A DNA stretch of 64,000 nucleotides from CALFVT01 sp039989855 (lineage in GTDB: Bacteria > Pseudomonadota > Alphaproteobacteria > Caulobacterales > Maricaulaceae), in the NCBI GenBank assembly GCA_039989855.1, contig JBDXGZ010000001.1:281090-345089 (forward strand), written 5' to 3'. A program made the position numbers and the translations under genes. This document shows, one piece after another, positions 1 through 9,778 of the stretch. Position 1 is the first letter of the stretch. Every line of letters starts with the position of its first letter. The notes under the pieces were generated by a model. The model made no database searches, had not been told where the DNA came from, and saw nothing but the letters and a program-made list of their open reading frames with translations.

Positions 1-1260
1 GTTGAACTGTTAGCCAGCCAAATTCCAGAACAAGCGCGTGAAGAAGAAGAAGTCTTGAATGACGTTATCTTAAAGGCAAAACGGTTTTACGATATTACTA
101 CAAAAACAGAGGCAAGTCGAACAGGTCAAAGGCCTTTAAAAGTCGAGGATGTTGAGGCAGAATTACTTCGCGGAAATTCTACTATATCGCTGGATAGTCC
201 GACACCGTATCGGGTTCGTGATTTAATAAAAGTTATAGATAATGAAATTGGCAAACTAGAAAACTCTAGCAATTTAGCGCCTTACATTCGTTTAAAGAGA
301 CGGATTGAGATGTTCTTATCAGACCCTAGGTATCAATTTGTTTTTCGTAACCAAGCACGACTTGATACAATTCAGAACGTGCTTGGCGGACTTTTCCGTG
401 TTCCTGTACAAGGCAAGCCAATCTCTATTCTTGATTTATCAGGGATACCGTCAGGCGCGCTTAATATAGTTGTTTCAGTTGTTACACGTTTGGCGTTTGA
501 ACTCGCTTTGTGGAGCCAACGTCAAATTCCTATTCTTCTTTTATGTGAAGAGGCGCATAGATATATTCCTGCGGATAAAAGCTTAGGCTTTGCATCTACA
601 CGACGTGCTATATCTACTGTCGCTAAGGAGGGGCGAAAATATGGGGTTTCTCTTGGTATTATTTCACAACGCCCAAGTGAGTTAGAGGCATCAACGTTGT
701 CGCAATGTTCAACTATTTTTTCTATGCGGCTGAGTAATGAGCGTGACCAACATTTTGTTCGGTCTGCTGTTCCTGACGGCGCTGTTGAACTGTTAAATTT
801 TCTTCCATCCCTAGGCACTGCTGAAACTATCGTTTTTGGAGAAAGTGTAAACTTACCAATGCGTGTTGTGTTGAACCATTTGCCTAGCGAGTTGCGCCCA
901 CATAGTTCGAGTGCAAAATTCTCGGAGCAATGGAATAAGCAAGATTTATCCGATGAATTAATGAATCAAGTTTATGAAAATTGGTATCATCGTGCACCTA
1001 AGAACAATATAATTGAGGGCGCTGCTAAGCAGTCTAATAGACATGGAAACTATCAAAAGCTAACGCAAGAAACGATAAATTCTCAGTGGGCTAATGGTCA
1101 TCAACCTCAAAACGCACCGATTAAACGTTCTGCAACAACGGTTAATTCAGGCTCTAAACTAAACTCTCTTATAGAAAACCCTCATAGAGACCCATCTCAA
1201 AGCAATCGAAGAAATAACGTTCAGAACAATCTTGAGGCAATGAGGAATTTCCTAAAATAA
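1..1260 (+). CDS. HerA-like ATP-binding protein (DUF87 family), C-terminal part
   Basis: The reading frame is open from the first base of the window, so the N-terminus with the Walker A motif lies outside. A Walker B-type motif (LLLCEEAHRYIP, near residue 180 of the visible part) and the following segment GVSLGIISQRPSELEASTLS match the HerA/DUF87 hexameric ATPase family, in which a Ser/Thr-Gln sensor lies after the Walker B. HerA-type proteins translocate DNA, often with a NurA-like nuclease or as part of defence modules; no such partner is visible. The last ~100 residues are polar, Asn/Gln-rich and probably disordered. The next gene starts 81 bases downstream with its own ribosome binding site. 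Confidence 0.85.
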   Translation, partial: VELLASQIPEQAREEEEVLNDVILKAKRFYDITTKTEASRTGQRPLKVEDVEAELLRGNSTISLDSPTPYRVRDLIKVIDNEIGKLENSSNLAPYIRLKRRIEMFLSDPRYQFVFRNQARLDTIQNVLGGLFRVPVQGKPISILDLSGIPSGALNIVVSVVTRLAFELALWSQRQIPILLLCEEAHRYIPADKSLGFASTRRAISTVAKEGRKYGVSLGIISQRPSELEASTLSQCSTIFSMRLSNERDQHFVRSAVPDGAVELLNFLPSLGTAETIVFGESVNLPMRVVLNHLPSELRPHSSSAKFSEQWNKQDLSDELMNQVYENWYHRAPKNNIIEGAAKQSNRHGNYQKLTQETINSQWANGHQPQNAPIKRSATTVNSGSKLNSLIENPHRDPSQSNRRNNVQNNLEAMRNFLK

Positions 1261-1341
1261 TAATAAATTTTGTTATTTTATAGTTTCCTGTTTACAGCTT
1301 AATTCACTGATCGTATTGGTTTTTGAAATTAAGAGGTATTC

Positions 1342-1644
1342 ATGTTTGCACGTATATATCAACCAGCTCAAAGTGCTATGCAGTCGGGTCGCGGAGCCGC
1401 TAAATGGACGCTGCAATTTCAACGAAGCTCAGTGTCTCAAATAGACCCGCTAACAGGGACATATAGATCGGCTGATATGCAAAACCAGATTAAGCTCGAG
1501 TTTGACAGTGTTGAAGATGCTATTGCTTACGCTAAGTCGAAAAATATACCTCATCGGGTTATAAATAGGGCTGTATCGAAGCCCATACCACGTTCATATT
1601 CAGAAAACTTCTCATTTGAACGTAAACACCCTTGGACACATTAA
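1342..1644 (+). CDS. NADH:ubiquinone oxidoreductase accessory subunit, NDUFS4-like
   Basis: A 100-residue protein of the ETC complex I subunit family (PF04800 type), the bacterial counterpart of mitochondrial NDUFS4/AQDQ. It begins with MFARIYQPAQSAMQSGR and ends with the typical F-xx-K-HPWTH tail. These subunits occur in alphaproteobacteria and mitochondria, where they sit near the NADH-oxidising arm of complex I. Stand-alone location away from the nuo operon is normal. The start is supported by AAGAGG about 6 bases before the ATG. The tRNA-Arg gene follows within 30 bases. Confidence 0.9.
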   Translation: MFARIYQPAQSAMQSGRGAAKWTLQFQRSSVSQIDPLTGTYRSADMQNQIKLEFDSVEDAIAYAKSKNIPHRVINRAVSKPIPRSYSENFSFERKHPWTH

Positions 1645-1672
1645 CTTAAAAGGTTAAGAAGTGTTTGTTTTG

Positions 1673-1749
<77 letters not shown>

Positions 1750-1782
1750 AAATCTGTCATTTTAAATTTAATATCTAATGCC

Positions 1783-3051
1783 TCACTTAAAGTGAGAATC
1801 AAGGAATTCGAGGAAGGCAGGCCAATCTTCTTTGACAATCCCGTGGGTTCCGCCGCGTATCCAAAAAGATAAATCGCTTTTAGGATCAAAATGGGATAGT
1901 TTTTCAGCAGTTAAGCCTTGAACGCCGTAAAGCTCATAAACGCTGTCTGCCCCCTGTGCGGCATGAAAAGCTCCTACAGGATCCGACCAAACGTCACGGC
2001 GAGCATTTCCTAAGAGTATCGGTTTAGGAGCAATGAGCGCTAGGAGGTGATGTTGGTCAACCACAATCGGGGCATTGGTATCATATTGAGCATAAGCAGA
2101 TGCAAACCAATGAGGGTAAGCGTCCATAATTTGCGTAACCGTTTCCCCTGGCTTATTACGGCTGATGGAGGCACCGCCTGTTCCCGATTGATGGGATATA
2201 ACGGCCTGTATGTCATCACTCCAAGCCCCGACGAGTAAAGCGGACTTGCCGTACCGTGAGTGGCCAAAGGAGGCTATTTTCTTGCCGTCAATATCTGGGT
2301 CACTAGCGAGAGCCTTTGCGGCAGCCGCCCACATATAAGCCCAGCCGCCAATGATCGACGCATTATGGTCAGCCCCTTGAGCCGAGGCACCAAATAAGTT
2401 CGTAACCGCGTGACGTCCAGCTAAACGATTGTCTGGCAATAGGTCAGATGGATACATTGCTGCAATTCCGTAACCTTTCGCTAGAATATCCTCGATGGGT
2501 GGGGTTGCTATATGACGACCGAAAACGAAGAACATGAGCCCTGCGCCAAACCCTTCACCTTCGCACATGGTGTTACCTTTTGTATCAATACCAAGATTAG
2601 GCAAAGTTGTATTGGTGGGGCAAAATGTTTGCATTGAAATTATCGGAACAGGTTTGTTTGATTTCGGCAAGATGAGCGCCATACCAAATTTTCCTTGCGC
2701 CACTGTTCCGTCTTCACGAGCAATATCAATAGTAATGTCCCATGCTTCGGCGCGTCCTTGATTCGGGTAAATATTTGGCAAAAGTGGAGTTTTTTCAACC
2801 AAAGACACATTTGCTGGCGAGGGCAAGCTGCCATAAACATCCCGCTGCAATGCGACATTCACAAGCGGTTTTTGTTGTTCCCACTCCTCAAGACTTTGAG
2901 CGTTAATAGGGGGTTCGGCCAAGCGTTTGCTGGGTTTATTTGGTGCTGTTTTAAGAATGACGCTACTTGTGGTTCCACAAGAGGAGAATGTAGCGAAGAC
3001 AATAGCTAATAAAATCAACGCCCAAATGCGTTTTAGTTTAAGATATCGCAT
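1783..3051 (-). CDS. Glucuronoyl esterase-like lipoprotein (CE15-type alpha/beta hydrolase)
   Basis: A 422-residue exported protein with an N-terminal hydrophobic segment ending in a lipobox-like TFSSC (Cys25), so it is probably lipid-anchored. The nucleophile elbow GHSRYGKS is the form characteristic of carbohydrate esterase family 15, and the catalytic His is probably in RGGTHGIVKEDW near the C-terminus. CE15 enzymes cleave ester bonds between glucuronic acid on xylan and lignin alcohols. A GH10 xylanase lipoprotein lies 30 kb away, which fits xylan use. The gene start overlaps the 3' end of metC by 14 bases, so it is probably cotranscribed with cysK-metC although functionally unrelated. 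The exact substrate is inferred from family membership. Confidence 0.8.
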   Translation of the reverse strand: MRYLKLKRIWALILLAIVFATFSSCGTTSSVILKTAPNKPSKRLAEPPINAQSLEEWEQQKPLVNVALQRDVYGSLPSPANVSLVEKTPLLPNIYPNQGRAEAWDITIDIAREDGTVAQGKFGMALILPKSNKPVPIISMQTFCPTNTTLPNLGIDTKGNTMCEGEGFGAGLMFFVFGRHIATPPIEDILAKGYGIAAMYPSDLLPDNRLAGRHAVTNLFGASAQGADHNASIIGGWAYMWAAAAKALASDPDIDGKKIASFGHSRYGKSALLVGAWSDDIQAVISHQSGTGGASISRNKPGETVTQIMDAYPHWFASAYAQYDTNAPIVVDQHHLLALIAPKPILLGNARRDVWSDPVGAFHAAQGADSVYELYGVQGLTAEKLSHFDPKSDLSFWIRGGTHGIVKEDWPAFLEFLDSHFK

Positions 3052-4201
3052 TAAATCCCTGTTTCAAATCATGAATTAAGTCTTTCGAGGCTTCTACACC
3101 GCAGGCAAGACGTACTAGCGGCCCCTTAAAGTTTTGTTTGGATAGGCTGCGCTTAAGCTGCGGGCCGCAATGAATGGCTAAGCTCTCAAAGCCACCGTAA
3201 GAATAGCCAATACCGAAAATGTTTAAGCCATTAATAAATTTAACGGCATGCGCTTCCGTTTTATCCTTTAAAGTGAAGCTAAATGTACAAGCCCCACCCG
3301 TGAAATCTCGCGCCCATAAAGCATGATCTGGATGCTCAGGCAGCGCAGGGTGAAGGACTAACTCCACATCAGAACGCTCCGATAGCCACTGGGCCAATTC
3401 TAGGGCCGTTGATTCTGCTTGTTGAAAGCGAGGAAAAACAGTCCGCATACCCCGTAGAATTTGATAAGCATCATCTGCAGCTAAGGAATGTCCTATATAC
3501 TTAGAGGTCTGCGCCACTTTTTTCGCGAGGTTTTCTGAGCCACTAATCACCACACCAGCCAATAAATCGCTATGTCCGCCAAAATATTTCGTTGCGGAAT
3601 GAACGCTTATATCGATTCCAAGTGAGAGTGGTTTGAGCGTGATGCCGCCAGACCATGTATTGTCGATAATTGTTGTAACGTCGCGCGCTTTTGCTGCGGT
3701 CGCGATTGCGGGTAAGTTCTGTATTTCAAAGGTAAGGGAGCCGGGACTTTCGAGCCAAATAAGTGAGGTGTTATCACGAATAAGACTTTCTATGTTGCCC
3801 CCAATATGTGGATCATATATTTCAGTTTCAACGCCTATAGTGTTTAAATAATTCAAACAAAAGTTTCTGACGGGCCCATAAGTAGAATCGGTTAAGAGGA
3901 GATGATCACCAGCTTTGACGATACTCATGATCGCAAGCGTACAAGCAGCTAAACCAGAAGGGGTTAAAGACGCGCCTTTGCCACCTTCAAGTTCACAAAA
4001 TATATCTTTGAGATTGTCATGTACTTCAACGCCGTGACGACCATAGCCGCGAACGTCGCCTCTGTATAAATCTTCGGCGCGTTCAAATAAGAGTGTTGAT
4101 GCTCGCTGTATAGAGGTGTTTACAGGCGTTCCAAGGCCTGCTTTTGGACGGGCCATATGAGCAAAACGTGTTTGCGGGCTATATTTTGAATAATCGCTCA
4201 T
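3038..4201 (-). CDS. metC: Cystathionine beta-lyase / Cys-Met metabolism PLP enzyme
   Basis: A 387-residue fold-type I PLP enzyme of the Cys/Met metabolism family. The Schiff-base lysine is in SATKYFGGHSD (Lys205), the cofactor-binding Tyr/Arg segment is RGYGRHGVEVHDNL, and the PLP Asp is in IIDNTWSGG. MetC cleaves cystathionine to homocysteine, pyruvate and ammonia. The sequence is closest in style to alphaproteobacterial MetC, but related lyases share these motifs, so cystathionine specificity is inferred. It lies 8 bases downstream of the cysK-like gene on the same strand, making a Cys-to-Met sulfur pair. Confidence 0.85.
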   Translation of the reverse strand: MSDYSKYSPQTRFAHMARPKAGLGTPVNTSIQRASTLLFERAEDLYRGDVRGYGRHGVEVHDNLKDIFCELEGGKGASLTPSGLAACTLAIMSIVKAGDHLLLTDSTYGPVRNFCLNYLNTIGVETEIYDPHIGGNIESLIRDNTSLIWLESPGSLTFEIQNLPAIATAAKARDVTTIIDNTWSGGITLKPLSLGIDISVHSATKYFGGHSDLLAGVVISGSENLAKKVAQTSKYIGHSLAADDAYQILRGMRTVFPRFQQAESTALELAQWLSERSDVELVLHPALPEHPDHALWARDFTGGACTFSFTLKDKTEAHAVKFINGLNIFGIGYSYGGFESLAIHCGPQLKRSLSKQNFKGPLVRLACGVEASKDLIHDLKQGFNAIS

Positions 4202-4209
4202 TTTCAGAA

Positions 4210-5211
4210 TTATTTATCAAGCCAAGATGGAACGGGGAGGCCTTTCTCTCGTAAGAAGGTCGGGTTGTAAACTTTGGATTGATAGCGCTGTCCATAATCA
4301 CAAAGAATAGTTACAATCGTATGTCCCGGGCCTAATTCACGGGCGAGATGAATCGCCCCAGCAATATTGATACCGGATGATCCACCTAGACATATACCTT
4401 CAAGTTGATTGAGAGCGAAGATTATTTCGAGCGCTTCTTTATCCGAAATTTGGTAGGCTTTATCAACGATAATACCTTCAAGGTTTTTGGTGATTCTACC
4501 CTGTCCAATGCCTTCGGTGATAGAGCCGCCTTCAGCGGCAAGAACACCCTCTGTGTAATAGGAAAACATCTTTGAACCAAATGGATCGGCGACACCGATT
4601 TGTATATTGGGGTTCAGGGCCTTCAGAGCCATAGACACGCCGCCTAATGTACCGCCAGAGCCTACAGCACAAATAAAACCGTCAACTTTTCCGTCAGTTT
4701 GTTCGAAAATTTCTGGCCCTGTGGTGTCAATATGCGCTTGCCGGTTTGCAACATTGTCGAATTGATTTGCCCATATAGCACCGCACGACTCCGTTTCGCT
4801 TAGCTCCTTAGCCAGTCTTTCGGAGGTGTGGACGTAATTATTTGGGTTGGCGTATGGAACCGCGTCGACTTCAATCAGTTCCGCGCCAAGGAGACGAACG
4901 GCGTCCTTCTTTTCTTGACTTTGTGTGCGCGGCATGACGATCTTACAGCGGTAGCCAAGAGCTGAACACACCATAGCAAGACCAATGCCTGTATTACCTG
5001 CCGTGCCTTCAACGACAACACCACCAGGTTTTAAAGTTCCCGCTTCTTCGGCGGCGCGTATTATACCTAAAGCCGCACGGTCTTTAATCGATTGACCTGG
5101 ATTAAGAAATTCGGCCTTACCTAAAATTTCGCACCCTGTAAGTTTAGAGGCTTCATTTAAGCGTAAAAGAGGGGTGTTGCCGATTAAATCCAGAACTGAT
5201 GCAAAGGCCAT
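4210..5211 (-). CDS. cysK: Cysteine synthase A-like PLP enzyme
   Basis: 333 residues, fold-type II PLP family. The PLP lysine is in NPGQSIKDRAA (Lys43), the substrate loop is EGTAGNTGIGLA, and the phosphate-binding glycine loop is AVGSGGTLGG. It makes cysteine from O-acetylserine and sulfide (CysE is at 43.0 kb). Cystathionine beta-synthases share the fold, and the GTAGNTG loop instead of TSGNTG is seen in a distinct cysteine-synthase subgroup, so the donor substrate is not certain. It is first in a minus-strand operon with metC and the esterase; the ribosome binding site is AGGAGC shortly before the ATG. Confidence 0.85.
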   Translation of the reverse strand: MAFASVLDLIGNTPLLRLNEASKLTGCEILGKAEFLNPGQSIKDRAALGIIRAAEEAGTLKPGGVVVEGTAGNTGIGLAMVCSALGYRCKIVMPRTQSQEKKDAVRLLGAELIEVDAVPYANPNNYVHTSERLAKELSETESCGAIWANQFDNVANRQAHIDTTGPEIFEQTDGKVDGFICAVGSGGTLGGVSMALKALNPNIQIGVADPFGSKMFSYYTEGVLAAEGGSITEGIGQGRITKNLEGIIVDKAYQISDKEALEIIFALNQLEGICLGGSSGINIAGAIHLARELGPGHTIVTILCDYGQRYQSKVYNPTFLREKGLPVPSWLDK

Positions 5212-5325
5212 TTTCGGGCTCCTGATGTTATAAAGTTTGTTGGACTATACGCTTGCCTTGATCACATTCAAGCCTCATTCACGTGATAATCCAAACTAAT
5301 GCACTCTAGTCTAAGGTGTGCTATG

Positions 5326-6531
5326 TTAATTGCCATTTTTAACAGGTGTTACGGGGCTTTCTATGATGTCTATAACATCTAAATTGTCGAGTTTTTGTAC
5401 GCGTTTGGGAAGGTGCCCTGCGTCTATTGTTGCAGTCATACGTTTTAGCCCATTAACTCGCAGGTCTTCATAAAATAGATTTGAAGGTAGTGTTCTAAAT
5501 TTGCCGCCAAATTTTAAAGGTCGTCGAAACAAGCTGTTTTGTGGTTTATCGACTAATAGAATGCCGCTCTGGCATTGCACACCGGCTTGCTTCGTGAGCA
5601 AAGCAGGGCGCGTATTGGGTTCTAGTCCTTGCGCCGCAACACCTCCCTTATGTAATCGGCTCGGGGCGTAATCTTCTGATCTGTTCCATAAAAGCGGGTT
5701 CGTACAAAGTAGGTCACGATTATAGGCAGACTTATAACCCTCACTATTTCTGACTAATAGTTTTGACGTAAATCGCTCAGCAAGCTCTTCATCTTTTGGA
5801 TAAAAGGCCCCGAATGATACAACGCAACCTATATCTGTTTCGTTCTCACAAGGGGGGGTCAGTTTGAGCTCAGCCTCAAACAAATCGAGCGGGACAGGAT
5901 GTCCTAACAGATAAGCTCCCGCCAGTTTCTCTGCGAGTGGCCCTTGAAAGTAATCCATGAGTAAGCGCGTTCCGTGCAATGCGCCCTGATTATAACCAAC
6001 GATAACGATCGGACGTTCTGGGGAATTATTTTCCAAGAAAAATTCAAAAGACCGTTTTATATCTCTGTAGGCGAGGTCTTGCGCACGCCTTGCGTCTTCA
6101 CGGGCCGTTAAAAAACTATAAATAGAGGCTTGCCTGTAATAAGGTGCGAATAAACGTCCAACGTCAGAAAATGTATCAACATAATTAGGACGAGTGATAC
6201 GGCTGAGTTTCTCTATGCGGCGCGTATCATCAACGGGCAAGTTCCAATGCTCACCACCTTTATAAACCGTTGGGACAATTACAAATACATCAGCTAGCCC
6301 TTCATGTTCATACGGATCAATTGAGAGGTCAGGGCGTGCCATCCAAGCATTTGCTGCCTTATAGTCAGCAGGGGCGGGTTTTTGATAGGTTTGAAAGGGC
6401 TCACCAGGGTCTTGAAAAGATTGGAAAATATCATCGCTATATATATATATGGACACAAGCGAAATAAGTGTAAGGGCAAGAATTCCCCACAAAAGTGACT
6501 TATAATGCCTAATTAGACTTTCAATCGCCAT
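5326..6531 (-). CDS. DUF3089 family alpha/beta-hydrolase-fold protein, single N-terminal TM segment
   Basis: 401 residues. An N-terminal hydrophobic helix (about residues 14-32) anchors a periplasmic alpha/beta-hydrolase domain of the DUF3089 family, recognisable from DVFVIVPTVY and YRQASIYSFL. At the nucleophile elbow the sequence reads VIVGYNQGALHGTRLL: the position that is Ser in GxSxG hydrolases is Asn here. Either this is a non-catalytic member or the active site has shifted. It is followed downstream (lower coordinates) by a 114-base gap before cysK, so it is probably a single gene. Function unknown. Confidence 0.75.
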   Translation of the reverse strand: MAIESLIRHYKSLLWGILALTLISLVSIYIYSDDIFQSFQDPGEPFQTYQKPAPADYKAANAWMARPDLSIDPYEHEGLADVFVIVPTVYKGGEHWNLPVDDTRRIEKLSRITRPNYVDTFSDVGRLFAPYYRQASIYSFLTAREDARRAQDLAYRDIKRSFEFFLENNSPERPIVIVGYNQGALHGTRLLMDYFQGPLAEKLAGAYLLGHPVPLDLFEAELKLTPPCENETDIGCVVSFGAFYPKDEELAERFTSKLLVRNSEGYKSAYNRDLLCTNPLLWNRSEDYAPSRLHKGGVAAQGLEPNTRPALLTKQAGVQCQSGILLVDKPQNSLFRRPLKFGGKFRTLPSNLFYEDLRVNGLKRMTATIDAGHLPKRVQKLDNLDVIDIIESPVTPVKNGN

Positions 6532-6628
6532 GATTTATTATTAAGACTCACATTCAACTAATTCATGTATATCATTGTCATTAAACGCGTCTGTGTCAAA
6601 TGACCTGTTTTAACGAAATGAACATTAA

Positions 6629-7324
6629 ATGGCAAAGTCTGAAGAAAAGAAGAGTCTGTTTAGATCTATTCGTAATGGAATTATTACAGGAATTATTGTC
6701 GTTCTTCCTGTTGCAGCAACAATTACTTTCATTAGCTGGATTGTGACGGGAGTTGATGGTTTCGTTCTTCGTTATTTACCCACTTCATGGAATCCTGAAA
6801 ACTTTATCGGGGTTGCTGTTCCGGGTATTGGCTTGTTAATAGGATTGATGGGGCTTTGGGTTTTAGGAACTTTAGCCTCTAATTTTATTGGGCGCTCAGT
6901 TATTGGATTCGGTGAGAGAATCGTATCGCGTGTTCCGCTCGTGTCTAATATCTACGGCGCATTGAAGCAGATCGTGAATGTCGTTGCTGCGCAAAAAGAT
7001 ACGGCCTTTCAGGAAGTTTGCTTAATAGAATATCCACGGCCTGGTTTATGGGCAGTTGGTTTCATTACGGCTGACCTTAAGGGCGCACCACGTGAACATC
7101 TTGATGATGGTCATGTCTGTGTTTTCGTTCCAACGACGCCTAACCCAACATCGGGTTTTTTACTCTTCTCGCAAAAGAACGATTTGAAGGTATTAGATAT
7201 GACACCCGAAGAGGGCGTTAAGCTGATCATTTCGGGTGGCATGGTCGCGTCGAATGAAGAGGGTATAGTTGCGGCATCGCAAAACAATCGTCCCCGCCTG
7301 TTTCGCAATAAAAAAGACGACTAA
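6629..7324 (+). CDS. DUF502 family membrane protein
   Basis: 231 residues with two strong transmembrane helices (about residues 16-38 and 60-85), then a soluble C-terminal domain. Family motifs include NGIITGIIVVLPVAATI and the segment VPLVSNIYGALKQIV. DUF502 proteins are widespread in proteobacteria and plants (COV1-like); their biochemical role is not established. It is divergent from the DUF3089 gene and its last 4 bases overlap the 3' end of recG on the other strand. recG beside a DUF502 gene is a familiar alphaproteobacterial arrangement. Confidence 0.85.
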   Translation: MAKSEEKKSLFRSIRNGIITGIIVVLPVAATITFISWIVTGVDGFVLRYLPTSWNPENFIGVAVPGIGLLIGLMGLWVLGTLASNFIGRSVIGFGERIVSRVPLVSNIYGALKQIVNVVAAQKDTAFQEVCLIEYPRPGLWAVGFITADLKGAPREHLDDGHVCVFVPTTPNPTSGFLLFSQKNDLKVLDMTPEEGVKLIISGGMVASNEEGIVAASQNNRPRLFRNKKDD

Positions 7325-9423
7325 CCGGCTTTTAATAGCTCCACGCCAAAATCTTGCTCAAAGAGATAGAGTAAAACTCTTGCGGATTTACCGCGCTCCG
7401 TCTCTAGTGCAGGGTCTTGATCAACTAAGAGCCGCGCATCTTTAATTGCCGTCTCTAAGAGCGATTTATGCTTATCAAGATCAGCCAAAGCAAAAGTTGG
7501 TAACCCGCTTTGCCGTGCTCCTAACAGATCACCAGATCCGCGGAGCTCCCAATCTTTTTCAGCAATCAAGAAGCCGTCCTCTGATTGACGCATGATCTCT
7601 AATCTAGATTTACCTGAGACGCCCAACGGTCCTTTATAAAGAAGTAAACATGTTGATTTTTTCTCTGACCGACCGACGCGGCCGCGAAGCTGATGCAGTT
7701 GCGCCAAGCCATAACGCTCTGCGTGCTCAATCACGATAATTGTCGCATTAGGCGCATCTACGCCGACCTCAATAACCGTAGTGGCGACGAGAATTTTAAA
7801 TTCTCCCGCCTTGAAATGTGCCGCAATATCTTCTTTCTCTTGAGCCTTCATACGCCCATGTATCAACGCGACTTGATCGCCAAAATGCGCAGTGAGTTCA
7901 CGGAATCTATCTTCCACAGATGTTAGCTCTATCAGTTCACTGTCTTCAACAAGAGGGCATACCCAATAGATTTGTTCATTTCGCTGTAAGGCCCGCTCAA
8001 TACCGGCGATCACTTGATCATGTTTTTGCATGGCAATAATTCGCGTATCTATCGGTTGCCGCCCTGCGGGTTTTTCATCCAGAATGGAAATGTCTAAATC
8101 ACCATAAGTCGTAAGCGCAAGTGTGCGCGGTATAGGCGTTGCGGTCATAACAAGTAAATCTGGGGTTGTTCCTTTTTGCGTTAGTTTTAAACGGTCATGC
8201 ACACCGAATCTATGTTGTTCGTCGATAATGACAAGACCGAGGTTATCAAAGACTGTACTATCTTGGAATAACGCATGTGTACCGACAACCACATCTATAT
8301 AGCCTTCTTTGAGGCCCGTATTTAAAGCTTCACGCGCTCGACCTTTATCACGGCCTGTAATGGCTTCAACAGTTAACCCTGCTGGGTCCAGGAACTCCCG
8401 CAAGCTTTTCAGATGTTGTCGTGCGAGCACTTCGGTTGGGGCCATAATAGCAACTTGTGAACCCGCTTCGCAAACATGAGCCGCGGCGAGGGCGGCAACA
8501 AATGTCTTACCCGCGCCGACATCCCCTTGGAGCAAGCGGGTCATCAAGCTTTCAGACTCGAGGTCGGCTTTGATTTCATCAAAGGCCCGCGTTTGCGCGC
8601 CCGTTGGCGGAAAGGGGGACGCGGTTAATACGTCTTGCACGTAAGTGTTTTTAGAAACATGCGCGCGTCCCGAAAGTCGTTTATTGCGTTTGCGTACTAG
8701 AGCAATGGCGAGCTGCTTGGCGAAGATTTCATCATAAGCTAGTCGTGTACGTGCTGGCGCACCTATCAGTGGGTCGGATGGATGGGTGGGCTTATGCAAG
8801 CGGGTTAAGGCTTCGTCATGTGACGGCCAATCCTGCTTAGTGAGGAAATTAGGTTCTAGCCACTCAGGTGTTTGCCCGTAAGTCCGCAGCATATTTTCAT
8901 GGCTTAAGAGAGCTTGCCCAACAATTTTCTGAGCGACCTTTTGCGACAACCCCTGCGTGAGGCCATATTGCGGCTCATAAAGCTGCATGGTTTTGGCCTG
9001 CTCCATTGTCAGGATAAGGTCGGGATGGGTCATTTGCAATTGAGCGTTAAACACCTCAATCTTACCCGAAATCAACCGTTGACTGCCTTCGGGTAGAATT
9101 CGGCGTAAATAGTCAGCGCGGGATTTAAAGAAAATAAGCGTTATATCTCCCGTATCATCAAAAGCACGAATACGATACGGGCGAGAGCGGCTTGTCGGGG
9201 CCATGTGGCTCGCGATCGTCACAACGAATGTGCCAATCTCATCCATACGCGCCCCCGAAAGCGGCGGACGGTTACTACGGTCAATAACACTTGTCGGAGG
9301 CGATAGGAGCATATCCTTCACACGCGAACCAAATGCGCGAAGTAAAGCCTCTTTCACACGCGGGCCAACACCTTTAAGGGTGCTAACATCGGCAAAAAAA
9401 GGAAAGAGTCGGTCTGGTCTCAT
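7321..9423 (-). CDS. recG: ATP-dependent DNA helicase RecG
   Basis: 700 residues, usual length for RecG. An N-terminal wedge (OB-fold) domain spans roughly residues 60-150; the SF2 helicase core has Walker A GDVGAGKT, the DEQH box in VIIDEQHRFG, TATPIPRTL, and the motif VI region QLRGRVGRSEKKS. RecG regresses stalled replication forks and processes recombination intermediates. Mfd, which shares the translocase core, is encoded just upstream on the opposite strand beyond sdhE. Complete, with no unusual features. Confidence 0.97.
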   Translation of the reverse strand: MRPDRLFPFFADVSTLKGVGPRVKEALLRAFGSRVKDMLLSPPTSVIDRSNRPPLSGARMDEIGTFVVTIASHMAPTSRSRPYRIRAFDDTGDITLIFFKSRADYLRRILPEGSQRLISGKIEVFNAQLQMTHPDLILTMEQAKTMQLYEPQYGLTQGLSQKVAQKIVGQALLSHENMLRTYGQTPEWLEPNFLTKQDWPSHDEALTRLHKPTHPSDPLIGAPARTRLAYDEIFAKQLAIALVRKRNKRLSGRAHVSKNTYVQDVLTASPFPPTGAQTRAFDEIKADLESESLMTRLLQGDVGAGKTFVAALAAAHVCEAGSQVAIMAPTEVLARQHLKSLREFLDPAGLTVEAITGRDKGRAREALNTGLKEGYIDVVVGTHALFQDSTVFDNLGLVIIDEQHRFGVHDRLKLTQKGTTPDLLVMTATPIPRTLALTTYGDLDISILDEKPAGRQPIDTRIIAMQKHDQVIAGIERALQRNEQIYWVCPLVEDSELIELTSVEDRFRELTAHFGDQVALIHGRMKAQEKEDIAAHFKAGEFKILVATTVIEVGVDAPNATIIVIEHAERYGLAQLHQLRGRVGRSEKKSTCLLLYKGPLGVSGKSRLEIMRQSEDGFLIAEKDWELRGSGDLLGARQSGLPTFALADLDKHKSLLETAIKDARLLVDQDPALETERGKSARVLLYLFEQDFGVELLKAG

Positions 9424-9517
9424 AGGGCACCTTAAGCATATTTTCTTAGAATTTAAAGCATTGCTATAGTGACAGTAATAATAGTTTCATTTAAAGCACC
9501 ATCACAAAGGTTGAATT

Positions 9518-9772
9518 ATGGATGACGTCAGAAAAAAACGCCTTGTTTATCGGGCCAATTACCGTGGGTTTAAAGAAGCCGACCTGATTTTAGGCGGCTT
9601 TGCTAAAGCGCATATCGATGATCTAACTGATGAAGAAATCATGATGTTTGAAGATATACTCAGCGCTAAAGATCACGATATTTACGACTGGATTACAGGT
9701 AAACAAGCTGTACCGCCACAATTTGATACGCCTATCTTACAAAAATTACGTCAGTTCAAACCCGTACCGTAA
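9518..9772 (+). CDS. sdhE: FAD assembly factor SdhE (succinate dehydrogenase assembly factor 2)
   Basis: An 84-residue helical protein with the conserved RG-x-x-E region as YRGFKEADLILGGF, and the family tail motif FEDILSAKDHDIYDWITG. SdhE promotes covalent flavin attachment to SdhA. It sits 6 bases before mfd, an adjacency common in alphaproteobacteria. AAAGG lies about 7 bases before the ATG. Confidence 0.93.
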   Translation: MDDVRKKRLVYRANYRGFKEADLILGGFAKAHIDDLTDEEIMMFEDILSAKDHDIYDWITGKQAVPPQFDTPILQKLRQFKPVP

Positions 9773-9778
9773 ATTTCT

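Noticed and set aside
5212..5325. Possible SAM-type riboswitch upstream of cysK-metC
   Set aside because: The region does not show the SAM-II or SAM-I core motifs; only scattered short repeats such as TCACGTGA are seen.
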